Part shown: positions 8,973-16,854 of the stretch, one piece after another | Layout of the letters: each line of letters starts with the position of its first letter | How positions within the stretch are numbered: position 1 is the first letter of the stretch | Source of the DNA: Deltaproteobacteria bacterium | GTDB taxonomy: Bacteria; Bdellovibrionota; Bdellovibrionia; Bdellovibrionales; JAMPXM01 | Direction: 5' to 3' | NCBI GenBank assembly: GCA_017302795.1 | Contig: JAFLCB010000001.1 | Coordinates: forward strand, 372,001 to 436,000 | Length of the DNA stretch: 64,000 nucleotides | The notes under the pieces: model-generated | Seen by the model: the letters and a program-made list of their open reading frames with translations, nothing else | Databases searched by the model: none | What the model was told of the DNA's origin: nothing | Program-made: the position numbers and the translations under genes

Positions 8973-10526
8973 ATGATCAATTGGGATGAATTTGAGCATA
9001 TACACGTCATCCGAAAGCTAAAACAGATTCTGGCTTCGTGGTGGAATGTCGACACGATTTTCACCGACGAGCGTGGATATCTGAAGGGCTTCGACAAAGC
9101 TAAAATGACTTACGCGAATCCCGGTGTTGCGATGCTGATGCAAAAAGACGCGGCCATGGACAACCTTGCAGAAGTTGTCAGCAAGACCTTGGAAGATTTG
9201 CGTCTTTCTGAAAATCGATACTCGCTTCGCCGCTGGGATCTAGCTGGTTTCGACATCGGCATCTTTCCTATTTGGATAGACAACGATCTCGTCGGCGCAG
9301 TAATAGGACTTGGCTTTCTAAAAGACAATTCTCCACAGCGAGCTGCGGAAATCCGCGAACACATGGCCGCTTTCGGCGCTTCGAACGAAGCGATTGAACT
9401 TACGCTAGCAAAAACACGCACTCTTGACGACGACGACCGGTCGAAACTTGTTTCGTTGGTCGAACTGACATCGCAAGAAATCGTGACTCTGCATTTAGAA
9501 ATCACTCAGCGCGAAGATCGAATCCGCGAACTGAACAAAGAACTTGGTAGCCGCTACAAATACGATTCAATGATTGGTAAATCGAAACCAATGCAGTCGC
9601 TTTACTCGCTTTTGGATAAAATCCAAGGCGCCGATTCGACAGTGCTAGTTCAGGGTGACAACGGTACAGGTAAAGAATTGATCGCCAAAGCGATCCACTA
9701 CAATTCTTTGCGCAAAGACAAAGCCTTCATTATCGCGAACTGCGGTGCAATTCCAGAAGGTCTGCTTGAAAGCGAATTGTTCGGGCACATGAAGGGTTCT
9801 TTCACTGGCGCGATCGCGACGAAGAAAGGTCTTTTCGAAGTTGCTGACAAAGGGACGTTCTTCCTAGACGAGATTGGTGAAATGCGGCCGCAGATGCAGG
9901 TTCGTCTGCTGCGTGTTCTGCAGGAAGGAACCTTCACACCGGTTGGCTCGACAGAGCCAAAAAAAGTTGACGTTCGGGTGATCGCGGCTACAAACCGAAA
10001 CCTTCGCGAGATGGTAGAAAAAGGTGAGTTCCGTGAAGATTTATACTATCGATTGAATGTTATCAATATTCGCGTTCCGCCGCTTCGCGAGCGCAAAGAA
10101 GATATTCCTCTTTTGGCAGAACATTTCCTTGGCAAAGAATCTGAAAAAGGTCAGCCGAAAAAAGTTTTGACGAAGCGTGCACTAGAAAAACTTTATGATT
10201 ACCCATGGCCAGGTAACGTTCGCGAATTGCAAAACGAAGTCGAACGAATTGTGGTTTTGTCCGGAACTGAAAACAAACTAACTGCAGACATGCTTTCGCC
10301 AAAGATCTTAGAAGTTGGCGAAAAAGCGAAAGTGCAGGGCGCACGCGTCCACGGAAAATTGAAAGATGCACTTGAAGAGCTCGAACGCGAGATGATCAAA
10401 GAAGGTCTTCGACGAACAGGCTGGAACAAGTCGAAACTTGCAAAAGAGCTAGGAATTAGCCGTGCCGGTTTGATTATGAAAGTTGAAAAATACGGTCTCG
10501 ATAAGCGCCGAATGGCAAAAATTTAG
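8973..10526 (+). CDS. Sigma-54-dependent transcriptional activator with a PocR-like sensory domain
   Basis: This is a bacterial enhancer-binding protein of 517 residues. Residues 1-170 resemble a PocR-type ligand-sensing module (FDIGIFPIWIDNDLVGAVI) rather than a phospho-receiver; no receiver Asp pattern is seen. A short coiled linker (about 170-195) leads into the AAA+ domain, with Walker A GDNGTGKE near 228, the sigma-54 contact loop as GSFTGA (usual GAFTGA) near 275, and Walker B GTFFLDEIGE near 293. A Fis-type helix-turn-helix ends the protein (WNKSKLAKELGISRAGL). An AGGGGAG ribosome-binding site precedes the ATG. The signal sensed and the target promoters are unknown. No TGGCAC-N5-TTGC promoter was evident in the gaps I read. 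Confidence 0.9.
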   Translation: MINWDEFEHIHVIRKLKQILASWWNVDTIFTDERGYLKGFDKAKMTYANPGVAMLMQKDAAMDNLAEVVSKTLEDLRLSENRYSLRRWDLAGFDIGIFPIWIDNDLVGAVIGLGFLKDNSPQRAAEIREHMAAFGASNEAIELTLAKTRTLDDDDRSKLVSLVELTSQEIVTLHLEITQREDRIRELNKELGSRYKYDSMIGKSKPMQSLYSLLDKIQGADSTVLVQGDNGTGKELIAKAIHYNSLRKDKAFIIANCGAIPEGLLESELFGHMKGSFTGAIATKKGLFEVADKGTFFLDEIGEMRPQMQVRLLRVLQEGTFTPVGSTEPKKVDVRVIAATNRNLREMVEKGEFREDLYYRLNVINIRVPPLRERKEDIPLLAEHFLGKESEKGQPKKVLTKRALEKLYDYPWPGNVRELQNEVERIVVLSGTENKLTADMLSPKILEVGEKAKVQGARVHGKLKDALEELEREMIKEGLRRTGWNKSKLAKELGISRAGLIMKVEKYGLDKRRMAKI

Positions 10527-10698
10527 GCCCGGGGAGGCTGGGGTTTTTCTAAAAGAAATTCCCTAGTGAACTGGGATTGATCGTAGGGGCCCAAACCGGG
10601 CCCACCCTGTAATTCAATCAAGTAATTAATAATACTCAGCTTTTTCTGTGCCAAAAGTGGTCCGACTAACGGCCCAGGTCTTGCCTTTATTGCGGCTC

Positions 10699-11847
10699 AT
10701 GAACCGTACGACTTGGAATCCAGAATGGTCTGCAGCAATTGAACGCATCACCACACTTGTGGAAGCGATGTTTGCTTGTCGTGCAAAGTTTCGAACACTT
10801 GATTCGTTTCTCGAACCACTCAACCGAAGCGCTTATCTCGAGCAAGATCTCGTATTTTTAGATTCTACTCTATTTGAAGTACCTGAAATGATTCGCGCCG
10901 TTGTCCCCGGCCAATTCGCGTTTCCGCTTCGCGTGCGTCGTGCAGGTGCTGGCCCAAAAGATGTGACTTTGGTTGGCGTTGCAACAATCGAAGGCCTCGC
11001 GGCAAGCGACGATACCCGCCTAAAACAAATCGCCGAGTTTCTGCACTTGGCTGTCGAATCGAGGCTTGATGCTTTCGAGCGTCTGTTGGATATCGAGCAA
11101 CGAGAGCAGCAACTGCTTCTCGAACAGGAAATGCGGGAAAGTAAGAAAGTGGTGCGACTCTTTCCTCGCGATTTGGGGCCACGTGATTTAGGACTACGCA
11201 AATCCGATCACGATTATTCGCAGGAGACCGTTTCGTCATTCAATTTGCCTGCGTCGGAAGCCTCGCTCGAGATCACAAAACCTTTGTTACTAGTCAATGA
11301 TCATCTTGCAAGAAAGTCCTCCAACCTGATTAAGGTGATGCAAGAAAAAATCGCGATCGAGATTTTCAATAAGTCAGGTCATTGGTTTTTTGTCGGCTTA
11401 AACGACCTCTCAGACGAATCGTTTCGGACAGCTCATTCCTTTCGTGAGCTTGGCCGAATGATAGTTTTCATTTCGAATCTCGCGGAAGTTTCAATTGAAA
11501 AGCAGCTTCGCCTTGCAGAGGTTTTTGCCGCAACAAAAGGCGAATTAGACGCGCCGTCGGTCATTGCCTTTGTCGACGAAGACCCGAAGGCCCTGATCGC
11601 ACGGGGAACAGTACTGCCGCATCTTCTTGACGCGATGGCGATGATCCATGTGCCAGCAGCGCTTGCACTCAGCACTTCGAGCGGCGCACCCATCGCTGGA
11701 CACCGAACATTTGGTGTCCTGCTGCGTGAAATTACAGCGACTCTGCGCGGCCGTCCCGCAAGTCGTGAGGGCTTTGAAGGTGCCTCGATTATTCCCCTCA
11801 ACGGACGCTGGCAACACGACGATAGTCCAAACCCGACGTTCCATTGA
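10699..11847 (+). CDS. Uncharacterised protein, GAF-like N-terminus and possible degenerate AAA+ C-terminus
   Basis: I do not recognise a named family. Residues 1-110 have the look of a GAF fold, ending in a long Glu/Gln-rich helix (FERLLDIEQREQQLLLEQEM). The second half contains LGRMIVFISNLAEVSIEKQL and a 'P.VIAFVDED...LIARG...HLLDAM' pattern. This resembles the Walker B, sensor and arginine-finger order of sigma-54 AAA+ domains but lacks a Walker A loop. It follows the sigma-54 activator gene in the same direction, so a modulatory role is possible but inferred. The start is uncertain: the ATG at 10699 is used, a GTG at 10648 would add 17 residues, and neither has a clear ribosome-binding site. 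Confidence 0.6.
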   Translation: MNRTTWNPEWSAAIERITTLVEAMFACRAKFRTLDSFLEPLNRSAYLEQDLVFLDSTLFEVPEMIRAVVPGQFAFPLRVRRAGAGPKDVTLVGVATIEGLAASDDTRLKQIAEFLHLAVESRLDAFERLLDIEQREQQLLLEQEMRESKKVVRLFPRDLGPRDLGLRKSDHDYSQETVSSFNLPASEASLEITKPLLLVNDHLARKSSNLIKVMQEKIAIEIFNKSGHWFFVGLNDLSDESFRTAHSFRELGRMIVFISNLAEVSIEKQLRLAEVFAATKGELDAPSVIAFVDEDPKALIARGTVLPHLLDAMAMIHVPAALALSTSSGAPIAGHRTFGVLLREITATLRGRPASREGFEGASIIPLNGRWQHDDSPNPTFH

Positions 11848-11851
11848 TTGA

Positions 11852-12964
11852 TTGCTGAATCGGTGGCACGATTCTGAAGTGATCAATACAACTAGCACCA
11901 CCACCGCCGGCAATCCCGTTACTCCTGAACTCAACCACGAAATTCAGTCATTTCTTGGTTCGCTGATGGGAGCGGGAAAATTCGAAATCCATCCCCTAGC
12001 TGGTGATGCTTCTGCTCGGCGGTACTTCCGCGTCATAGCGCACGACGAGTCTTGGGTTTTGATGCTCTGGGACCCGTTCATCGACGACGGTCGCTATCCT
12101 TTTTTAAGTGTCAGGGCTCACTTCGAAAAACATGGCGTCGCGGTACCCAAGGTCATCGGTATGCGTCCCGAAAAGGGTTTGGTTCTTCTTGAGGACCTAG
12201 GCGATCTCACCTTAGAAAGAAAATTCTGGGAAAATCAGAACCAGGCATCAGCGATGCCGTACTATCGACAGACAATCGACGAACTTTTGAAAATGCACTA
12301 CGACGCATCCTTCGATCGGTCATCTCCATGCGTGGCGTTTACTGTTGAATTCGACACCGCCAAGCTTCTTTGGGAAATGAATTATGGACGAGAGCACCTT
12401 CTTGAGGGCCTTTGCCAAGTGAGGCTTTCGGAAGTTGAGAAAAAGGAACTTCAGACTGTTTTCACGACCATTTGTGAAACCTTGCACCGCGAACCGAAGT
12501 TTATTGCTCATCGGGATTTTCATTCTCGCAACGTAATGCTGAAACACGGACGAGTGCGAGTGATCGACTTTCAAGACGCTAGAATGGGCTCGATCCAATA
12601 CGATCTTGTCAGCCTTTTGCGGGATTCTTACGTGGATCTCAATGATGATTCGATTCAAGAACTTCTAAGCTATTATCTCGCCGGCCGCGATGAAAGGTCG
12701 AGACTGAACCCTGGTATACTCCCCTCGATTTCGCGCGATCAGTTTAACCATGTCTTTGAAGTTCAGACGGTCCAACGGTGCTTTAAAGCCTGCGGCAGTT
12801 TTGCGAGTTTCAAAATGCTTCGCAACGACACTAGGTATTTGAAGTACCTTGCGCCAACACTGAAAACTGTACGCCGCAGTCTTGGTTCGTTTCCGCAGTA
12901 CTCAGCATTTTTTAAAATCCTTGAAAGCAATGGCGTCTTTGATCAGTCATTTGACGCAAATTAG
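11852..12964 (+). CDS. amgK: Aminoglycoside-phosphotransferase-fold sugar kinase, AmgK-like
   Basis: This is a probable anomeric kinase that phosphorylates free N-acetylmuramate or N-acetylglucosamine at C1 during peptidoglycan recycling. Visible features are GDASARRYFRV (nucleotide-binding N-lobe), VLLEDLGD, the catalytic loop HRDFHSRNVML and the metal-binding VIDFQDARMG, in the order of the phosphotransferase family. It lies eight bases before a MurU-like nucleotidyltransferase gene, the same pairing as amgK-murU in Pseudomonas; this context supports the assignment more than the fold does. The start is unclear: the TTG at 11852 gives 370 residues, while a GTG at 11879 gives 361 and fits family length better. 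Other small-molecule kinases of this fold remain possible. Confidence 0.75.
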   Translation: MLNRWHDSEVINTTSTTTAGNPVTPELNHEIQSFLGSLMGAGKFEIHPLAGDASARRYFRVIAHDESWVLMLWDPFIDDGRYPFLSVRAHFEKHGVAVPKVIGMRPEKGLVLLEDLGDLTLERKFWENQNQASAMPYYRQTIDELLKMHYDASFDRSSPCVAFTVEFDTAKLLWEMNYGREHLLEGLCQVRLSEVEKKELQTVFTTICETLHREPKFIAHRDFHSRNVMLKHGRVRVIDFQDARMGSIQYDLVSLLRDSYVDLNDDSIQELLSYYLAGRDERSRLNPGILPSISRDQFNHVFEVQTVQRCFKACGSFASFKMLRNDTRYLKYLAPTLKTVRRSLGSFPQYSAFFKILESNGVFDQSFDAN

Positions 12965-12972
12965 GACATTCT

Positions 12973-13992
12973 ATGCAGGCATTTCTACTGGCGGCAGGAT
13001 TGGGTACGCGACTTCGGCCGATCACAGACGTCTATGCTAAACCAGCGGTTCCTTTTTTAAATGTCCCACTTCTCTTTTGGTCACTCGAATTAGTTCAACA
13101 GTTCAAGCCGTCCTCCTACGTGATCAACCTCCATCACCTTCCTCAAACGGTGCAAAAGCTGATGACGTCGCCAGCAGTCGCAGATCTAAAAACCTCTTGG
13201 TCCCTAGAAGCCGAAGCACCGCTAGGAAGCGGCGGAGCTCTGACGTTTGCAGGAAGCCGTGGACTACTGACTGACGAAGAGTTGATCGTTGCAAATGCCG
13301 ATGAAATTATTCTTCCGATTGATAAGATGGCTACCGCAAGGCTTTTAGAAAACCATAGACGGGGCGGAGCCATCGCTACTTTACTGACAATGAAGCATCC
13401 CGATGCGGGAACAAAGTTCGGAGGAGTTTGGCACGACGGTGCGGGATCGGTATTTGGCTTTGGACGCGATCGCGCTCTTTATCCGAAAGCAAAGGGTGCA
13501 CTTCACTATGTTGGACTCATTCTATTGAACAAAAGAGTTCTTAACTACCTACCCAAAACAGGAGAGAGCAATCTTTTGTATGACGGTTTGCTTTCAGCCA
13601 TTCAGGCAGGAGAAAAGGTCACGGCGCACGAAGAGGAATTATTTTGGCAAGAAACCGGCAACGCACATGATTTTCTTGAAGCCACTTCAGCGGCACTTTC
13701 GCTCCTTTCGCCTCTGGTCCACACAGACGCATCGGTCTTAGCGAAAAAAATCGTCTACAAGTATGCGCCCCTGGGAACGAGATACTGGCAGTCTCTATCG
13801 GGCGCGCAAATGTTGATATCCCCGATTGCTGATGGGTCGCTGAAAGAATCAGAAATCTGTGCCCACCTGGAAAAAGAAAAGGCGTTTGCCGTGATCGGTG
13901 CAAACGCCAAGATTAGATTTTCTATTTCAAACAGCGTCGTGCTTCCAAACGGTCTTGTAAATGAACCGTTGGAAGCTGAAATCGCTTACTGA
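12973..13992 (+). CDS. murU: Sugar-1-phosphate nucleotidyltransferase, MurU-like
   Basis: This NTP-transferase-fold enzyme joins a sugar-1-phosphate to UTP or another NTP. The N-terminal signature is complete (AFLLAAGLGTRLRPITD, then AKPAVPFLNVP), with LGSGGAL and a NADE metal site (VANADEIILPID). Next to the AmgK-like gene it is best read as the MurU step, making UDP-MurNAc from MurNAc-1-phosphate. At 339 residues it is about 110 longer than typical MurU. The extra C-terminal part (from about residue 235) has a pattern compatible with a left-handed beta-helix or acyltransferase-like tail, so a mannose- or glucose-1-phosphate transferase is the main alternative. It ends two bases from the convergent gene on the minus strand. 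Confidence 0.7.
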   Translation: MQAFLLAAGLGTRLRPITDVYAKPAVPFLNVPLLFWSLELVQQFKPSSYVINLHHLPQTVQKLMTSPAVADLKTSWSLEAEAPLGSGGALTFAGSRGLLTDEELIVANADEIILPIDKMATARLLENHRRGGAIATLLTMKHPDAGTKFGGVWHDGAGSVFGFGRDRALYPKAKGALHYVGLILLNKRVLNYLPKTGESNLLYDGLLSAIQAGEKVTAHEEELFWQETGNAHDFLEATSAALSLLSPLVHTDASVLAKKIVYKYAPLGTRYWQSLSGAQMLISPIADGSLKESEICAHLEKEKAFAVIGANAKIRFSISNSVVLPNGLVNEPLEAEIAY

Positions 13993-13994
13993 CA

Positions 13995-15023
13995 TCAGTC
14001 TTTCAAGAATTGGTTTTCTTGGTCGCGCGCTTTGTAGCGACGAGTGACCATTTCAAAAATGTCGTCGCCTGAAACGCCGATCGTGTCGCTTCCAAGTTTC
14101 TTCGTTAAGCCAGAAATTTTTGGCTTTGCTCGATTGCGGTTTCGTGGATCGCGCCCCCAAGGATCTATGCCCGCACCGTAACCGCCCTCACCGCCGCCCG
14201 CGCCATCGCTGGCAAGGCCGCGACCGCCGCCGCCACCGCCGGATCCACCTAGCTGCGACATTTGCTTAAATTTCTCAGCTTGTTTTGCGGCAAACTGTTT
14301 TCCCATATTGGCGGCCTGTGCAGCTTCTGCTGCCGTCATTCCCATTGCCAACATATCGGATTCAGAACCGCTACCTGATTTCGATAAATCAAATGTTCGA
14401 CCGTCAGGCGTCGTCATTGATTTTCCATCTGGCGATAGCTTCACGCCTGACTTTTCCAGTTCTGTTCTTAGCCTCGCAACATCGCGTGCGATTGTCTGAG
14501 GCGTTGTTCCCGCAGGCAGCCCTCCGCCCGTGCCAGCAGTTCCGGCGCCGCCAGTGCCAGTCGTTCCATCTGGATTGATCGGGTTACCCCACTGGTCTGT
14601 TCCGCCCGTGCTGCCGCTCGAGTTATCGTAGTAGGGATCGTAGTTGGACATTTGCTTGCCCGCAGCTCCCGACTGACCGGAGGCGCCTCCGAGAAGGCTG
14701 GCGGCGGCACCTGCGAGGCCCACCAGCGGACAAGCCCAGCAGCCGGCGCAATAAGGTTTCATACAAACGCCCATGTACATTCCGGCGGCGGCGATGTTGA
14801 CGGCGGCACCAATTAACTGAGTGTTACTTGTGCTTCGGCCGGATTCCGCCGCATTTCCCCCACCACCAGGGGTGATGTACTGGGGCTGCGAAGACGTCGG
14901 CTGTGCAGATGTCGCCTGCCTTGCCGGCGCGGGAGTGGCCCCGGTGAATGCAAACGCTTGTGTCGCCAAAAACAAAACCGCTACCGGAAGCGCGATCAAA
15001 ATCTGTTTACTCATATTTCTCAT
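13995..15023 (-). CDS. Secreted Gly-rich protein with a C-terminal motif shared with its neighbour (A)
   Basis: No named family is recognised. An N-terminal signal peptide (ILIALPVAVLFLATQAFAF) is followed by a Pro/Ser/Thr stretch, a hydrophobic Gly/Ala segment with four Cys (MYMGVCMKPYCAGCWACPL, about residues 83-102), a Gly/Thr-rich linker, a charged region and a poly-Gly run. The last 30 residues contain DDIFEMVTRRYKARDQENQF. The adjacent upstream gene product ends with the matching SIWEKATRQYQEQIQKQN, so the two proteins share a C-terminal element. AGGAAGAG precedes the ATG at 15023. It lies 13 bases after the neighbour's stop, in one operon. A surface or secretion-related role is inferred from the signal peptide and the TadG-like gene upstream. 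Confidence 0.75.
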   Translation of the reverse strand: MRNMSKQILIALPVAVLFLATQAFAFTGATPAPARQATSAQPTSSQPQYITPGGGGNAAESGRSTSNTQLIGAAVNIAAAGMYMGVCMKPYCAGCWACPLVGLAGAAASLLGGASGQSGAAGKQMSNYDPYYDNSSGSTGGTDQWGNPINPDGTTGTGGAGTAGTGGGLPAGTTPQTIARDVARLRTELEKSGVKLSPDGKSMTTPDGRTFDLSKSGSGSESDMLAMGMTAAEAAQAANMGKQFAAKQAEKFKQMSQLGGSGGGGGGRGLASDGAGGGEGGYGAGIDPWGRDPRNRNRAKPKISGLTKKLGSDTIGVSGDDIFEMVTRRYKARDQENQFLKD

Positions 15024-15036
15024 TTTGCTCTTCCTC

Positions 15037-16647
15037 TCACTTATCCAAGATCACATTTTGCTTTTGAATCTGCTCTTGGTACTGGCGCGTAGCTTTTTCC
15101 CAAATCGAAGGCCCCATGGGACCCGTTATTCCATCGACAGACTTCACGCTCATGCCTGCAATGCCGCGCGTTTTGTATTTTGAGCCCGGCAAAAACTTTC
15201 TCAGATTGAATTTGTCCATGAGTCCGCCAAGCCCGGCTGATCCATTGTTTCGTGCGAGACCGCCACCGCCGCCTCCACCCGAACTGCCAAGACCACCACC
15301 CTGACCGCCCGATGTTCCAGTGATCGCACTGCGAGGATCTCCGAAACCACCAGCGCCGCCGTCGTCGCCACCAAGCGATCCAAGCGCTCCACCGCCCGGA
15401 GGTCCGCCGCCTCCAGGGCTAAAGCCACTGTCGCCGTTTGACGCATTTTGTTTCGACGCAAATGGATCGACAGTGTTGCCGTCTGTTCCTGCGTCGTCGC
15501 CAGTTCCTAAGAAAGGAGTCGCCGAGCTATTTCCAATTCCATTTCCGGGACCGTTGGTTGTCGCTCCGCCACCTGCAACCGCACCGGGATTGAAGCCGGC
15601 GCACATCGGTGATTTTGCGTTCGATTCTCGCGAGCAAAAACAGGTAAGCGACTGGTTGTTCGGATCGCTACAATCGGTTGGATTTGGAAGTGCGATCGGC
15701 GAGAATGTTGGCACTGGTTGATTGGCAAAGGCAGACGCTTCTGCCGCACACTGGTTGTTCTGCACGATGCCGGCGCCATGTTGCATAGCGCCCATCATCA
15801 TCGCCATGACTTGGCCCGAGTACCCGCTACACTGTCCGGCGGCCGCTTTTGATTTTGTTGCCGCCGTCTGACACTTTTCTGCAGCAGTCTCCAGGGCCGC
15901 GGCACCGACGGTTGCAGCCGCTGCTTGGGTACGAAGTTGCGCAGCTGCCGCAGAGAACTGTGCCGCCGAAGCTCCACACCGTTTTGTACATTGTCCGATC
16001 ATGATACCGCAGGCAGCGCCTTTGATCCCGTTGATGGCGGTCATTGCCTTGGAAAGATCGGCCTGCTTTCGACATTGCTCGGCCATGTTTTTTCCAGCAG
16101 ATGTAATTTGCCCCGCAAGTCCAACCATCTGATTCACCATCATCGTGAACATTGCAGCTTCACCGGCGTTCATCCCGCCGGTTCCAGGTGTTAAACATGC
16201 AGTTGAAGTTGTCGATTTCGTTGCTGAACAGTTTGCTGCTTCAGCATCTTCCGGTCCCTGCGGTGGAGCGGGGCTTCCGGTATTTGTATAGGGGCACATT
16301 GCTTCCAATGAATCTGGAGCAGCGCTAACAGCTCCGCCGGCAGCTGCGCCGCCTGCTGCGGCACCTGCTGCACCACCTGCTTGACCACCTTCATCGGCAG
16401 AGGCTGCTTGTTGCAACCCTCCACAGCCGCGGGTGTCACCCGACGCCATACAAGCACCATATCGCTGCGAGTTTGAAAGCGAGGTATTGTTCATATCGGC
16501 AACCGCTTGATTTGGATCTGTGCCTTGATATCGATTTTGCCAGCAAGAGGCCGCAATACAATCGCCTGCTGAATTTGCAAAGGCATCGGCAGAAAACGAA
16601 ATCAATGCTGCGATCGAAAAAAAGACCGCCAAAATTTGTCGAGGCAT
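15037..16647 (-). CDS. Secreted Ala/Gly-rich, Cys-containing protein with the shared C-terminal motif (B)
   Basis: This protein has 536 residues from the ATG at 16647. That start is chosen because GGGAGGG lies seven bases upstream and a signal peptide follows at once (MPRQILAVFF...ADAFA); an earlier ATG at 16680 lacks both. The mature part contains 15-20 scattered Cys, an Ala-rich predicted helical region (about residues 215-290, including MTAINGIKGAACGIMIGQC), Pro/Gly-rich linkers and a poly-Gly run. Its C-terminus, SIWEKATRQYQEQIQKQN, matches that of the next gene. No family is recognised. The 207-bp gap before it, after the TadG-like gene, holds the palindrome at 16822. The Cys content suggests disulfides in the periplasm or outside the cell. 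Confidence 0.75.
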   Translation of the reverse strand: MPRQILAVFFSIAALISFSADAFANSAGDCIAASCWQNRYQGTDPNQAVADMNNTSLSNSQRYGACMASGDTRGCGGLQQAASADEGGQAGGAAGAAAGGAAAGGAVSAAPDSLEAMCPYTNTGSPAPPQGPEDAEAANCSATKSTTSTACLTPGTGGMNAGEAAMFTMMVNQMVGLAGQITSAGKNMAEQCRKQADLSKAMTAINGIKGAACGIMIGQCTKRCGASAAQFSAAAAQLRTQAAAATVGAAALETAAEKCQTAATKSKAAAGQCSGYSGQVMAMMMGAMQHGAGIVQNNQCAAEASAFANQPVPTFSPIALPNPTDCSDPNNQSLTCFCSRESNAKSPMCAGFNPGAVAGGGATTNGPGNGIGNSSATPFLGTGDDAGTDGNTVDPFASKQNASNGDSGFSPGGGGPPGGGALGSLGGDDGGAGGFGDPRSAITGTSGGQGGGLGSSGGGGGGGLARNNGSAGLGGLMDKFNLRKFLPGSKYKTRGIAGMSVKSVDGITGPMGPSIWEKATRQYQEQIQKQNVILDK

Positions 16648-16821
16648 GTGATGCCCTCCCATACAGATATTGTCGGACAAAATCCGTCACTTCTAAATAG
16701 GCAAGTGCCATTTTTCGTAAAAAAAACGGCTATTTAGAACGCTTTTCCCGTCTAACAAAAACACGTGTGTCAGACCGCTAGACAGGTGTCGAAGAAACAG
16801 TGAGTGATTATTTCGAAAGAT

Positions 16822-16836
16822 GTCTCGTAGTGAGAC
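16822..16836. promoter_or_regulatory. Palindromic motif, copy 2 (GTCTCG-TAG-TGAGAC)
   Basis: This is the most symmetrical of the five copies, extendable to ATGTCTC-N5-GAGACAT. It lies 174 bp upstream of the secreted Cys/Gly-rich gene (minus strand) and just past the stop of the TadG-like gene. Confidence 0.45.
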
Positions 16837-16854
16837 ATACGGACATCAGCCGAA

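Noticed and set aside
10587-10603. GGGCCC-AAACC-GGGCCC inverted repeat after the sigma-54 activator gene
   Set aside because: A six-base stem without a following T run; not called as a terminator.
13431-13446. TGGCAC-N5-TGC, like a sigma-54 promoter
   Set aside because: It is inside the murU-like gene, and the downstream GC element is imperfect (TGCG rather than TTGC).
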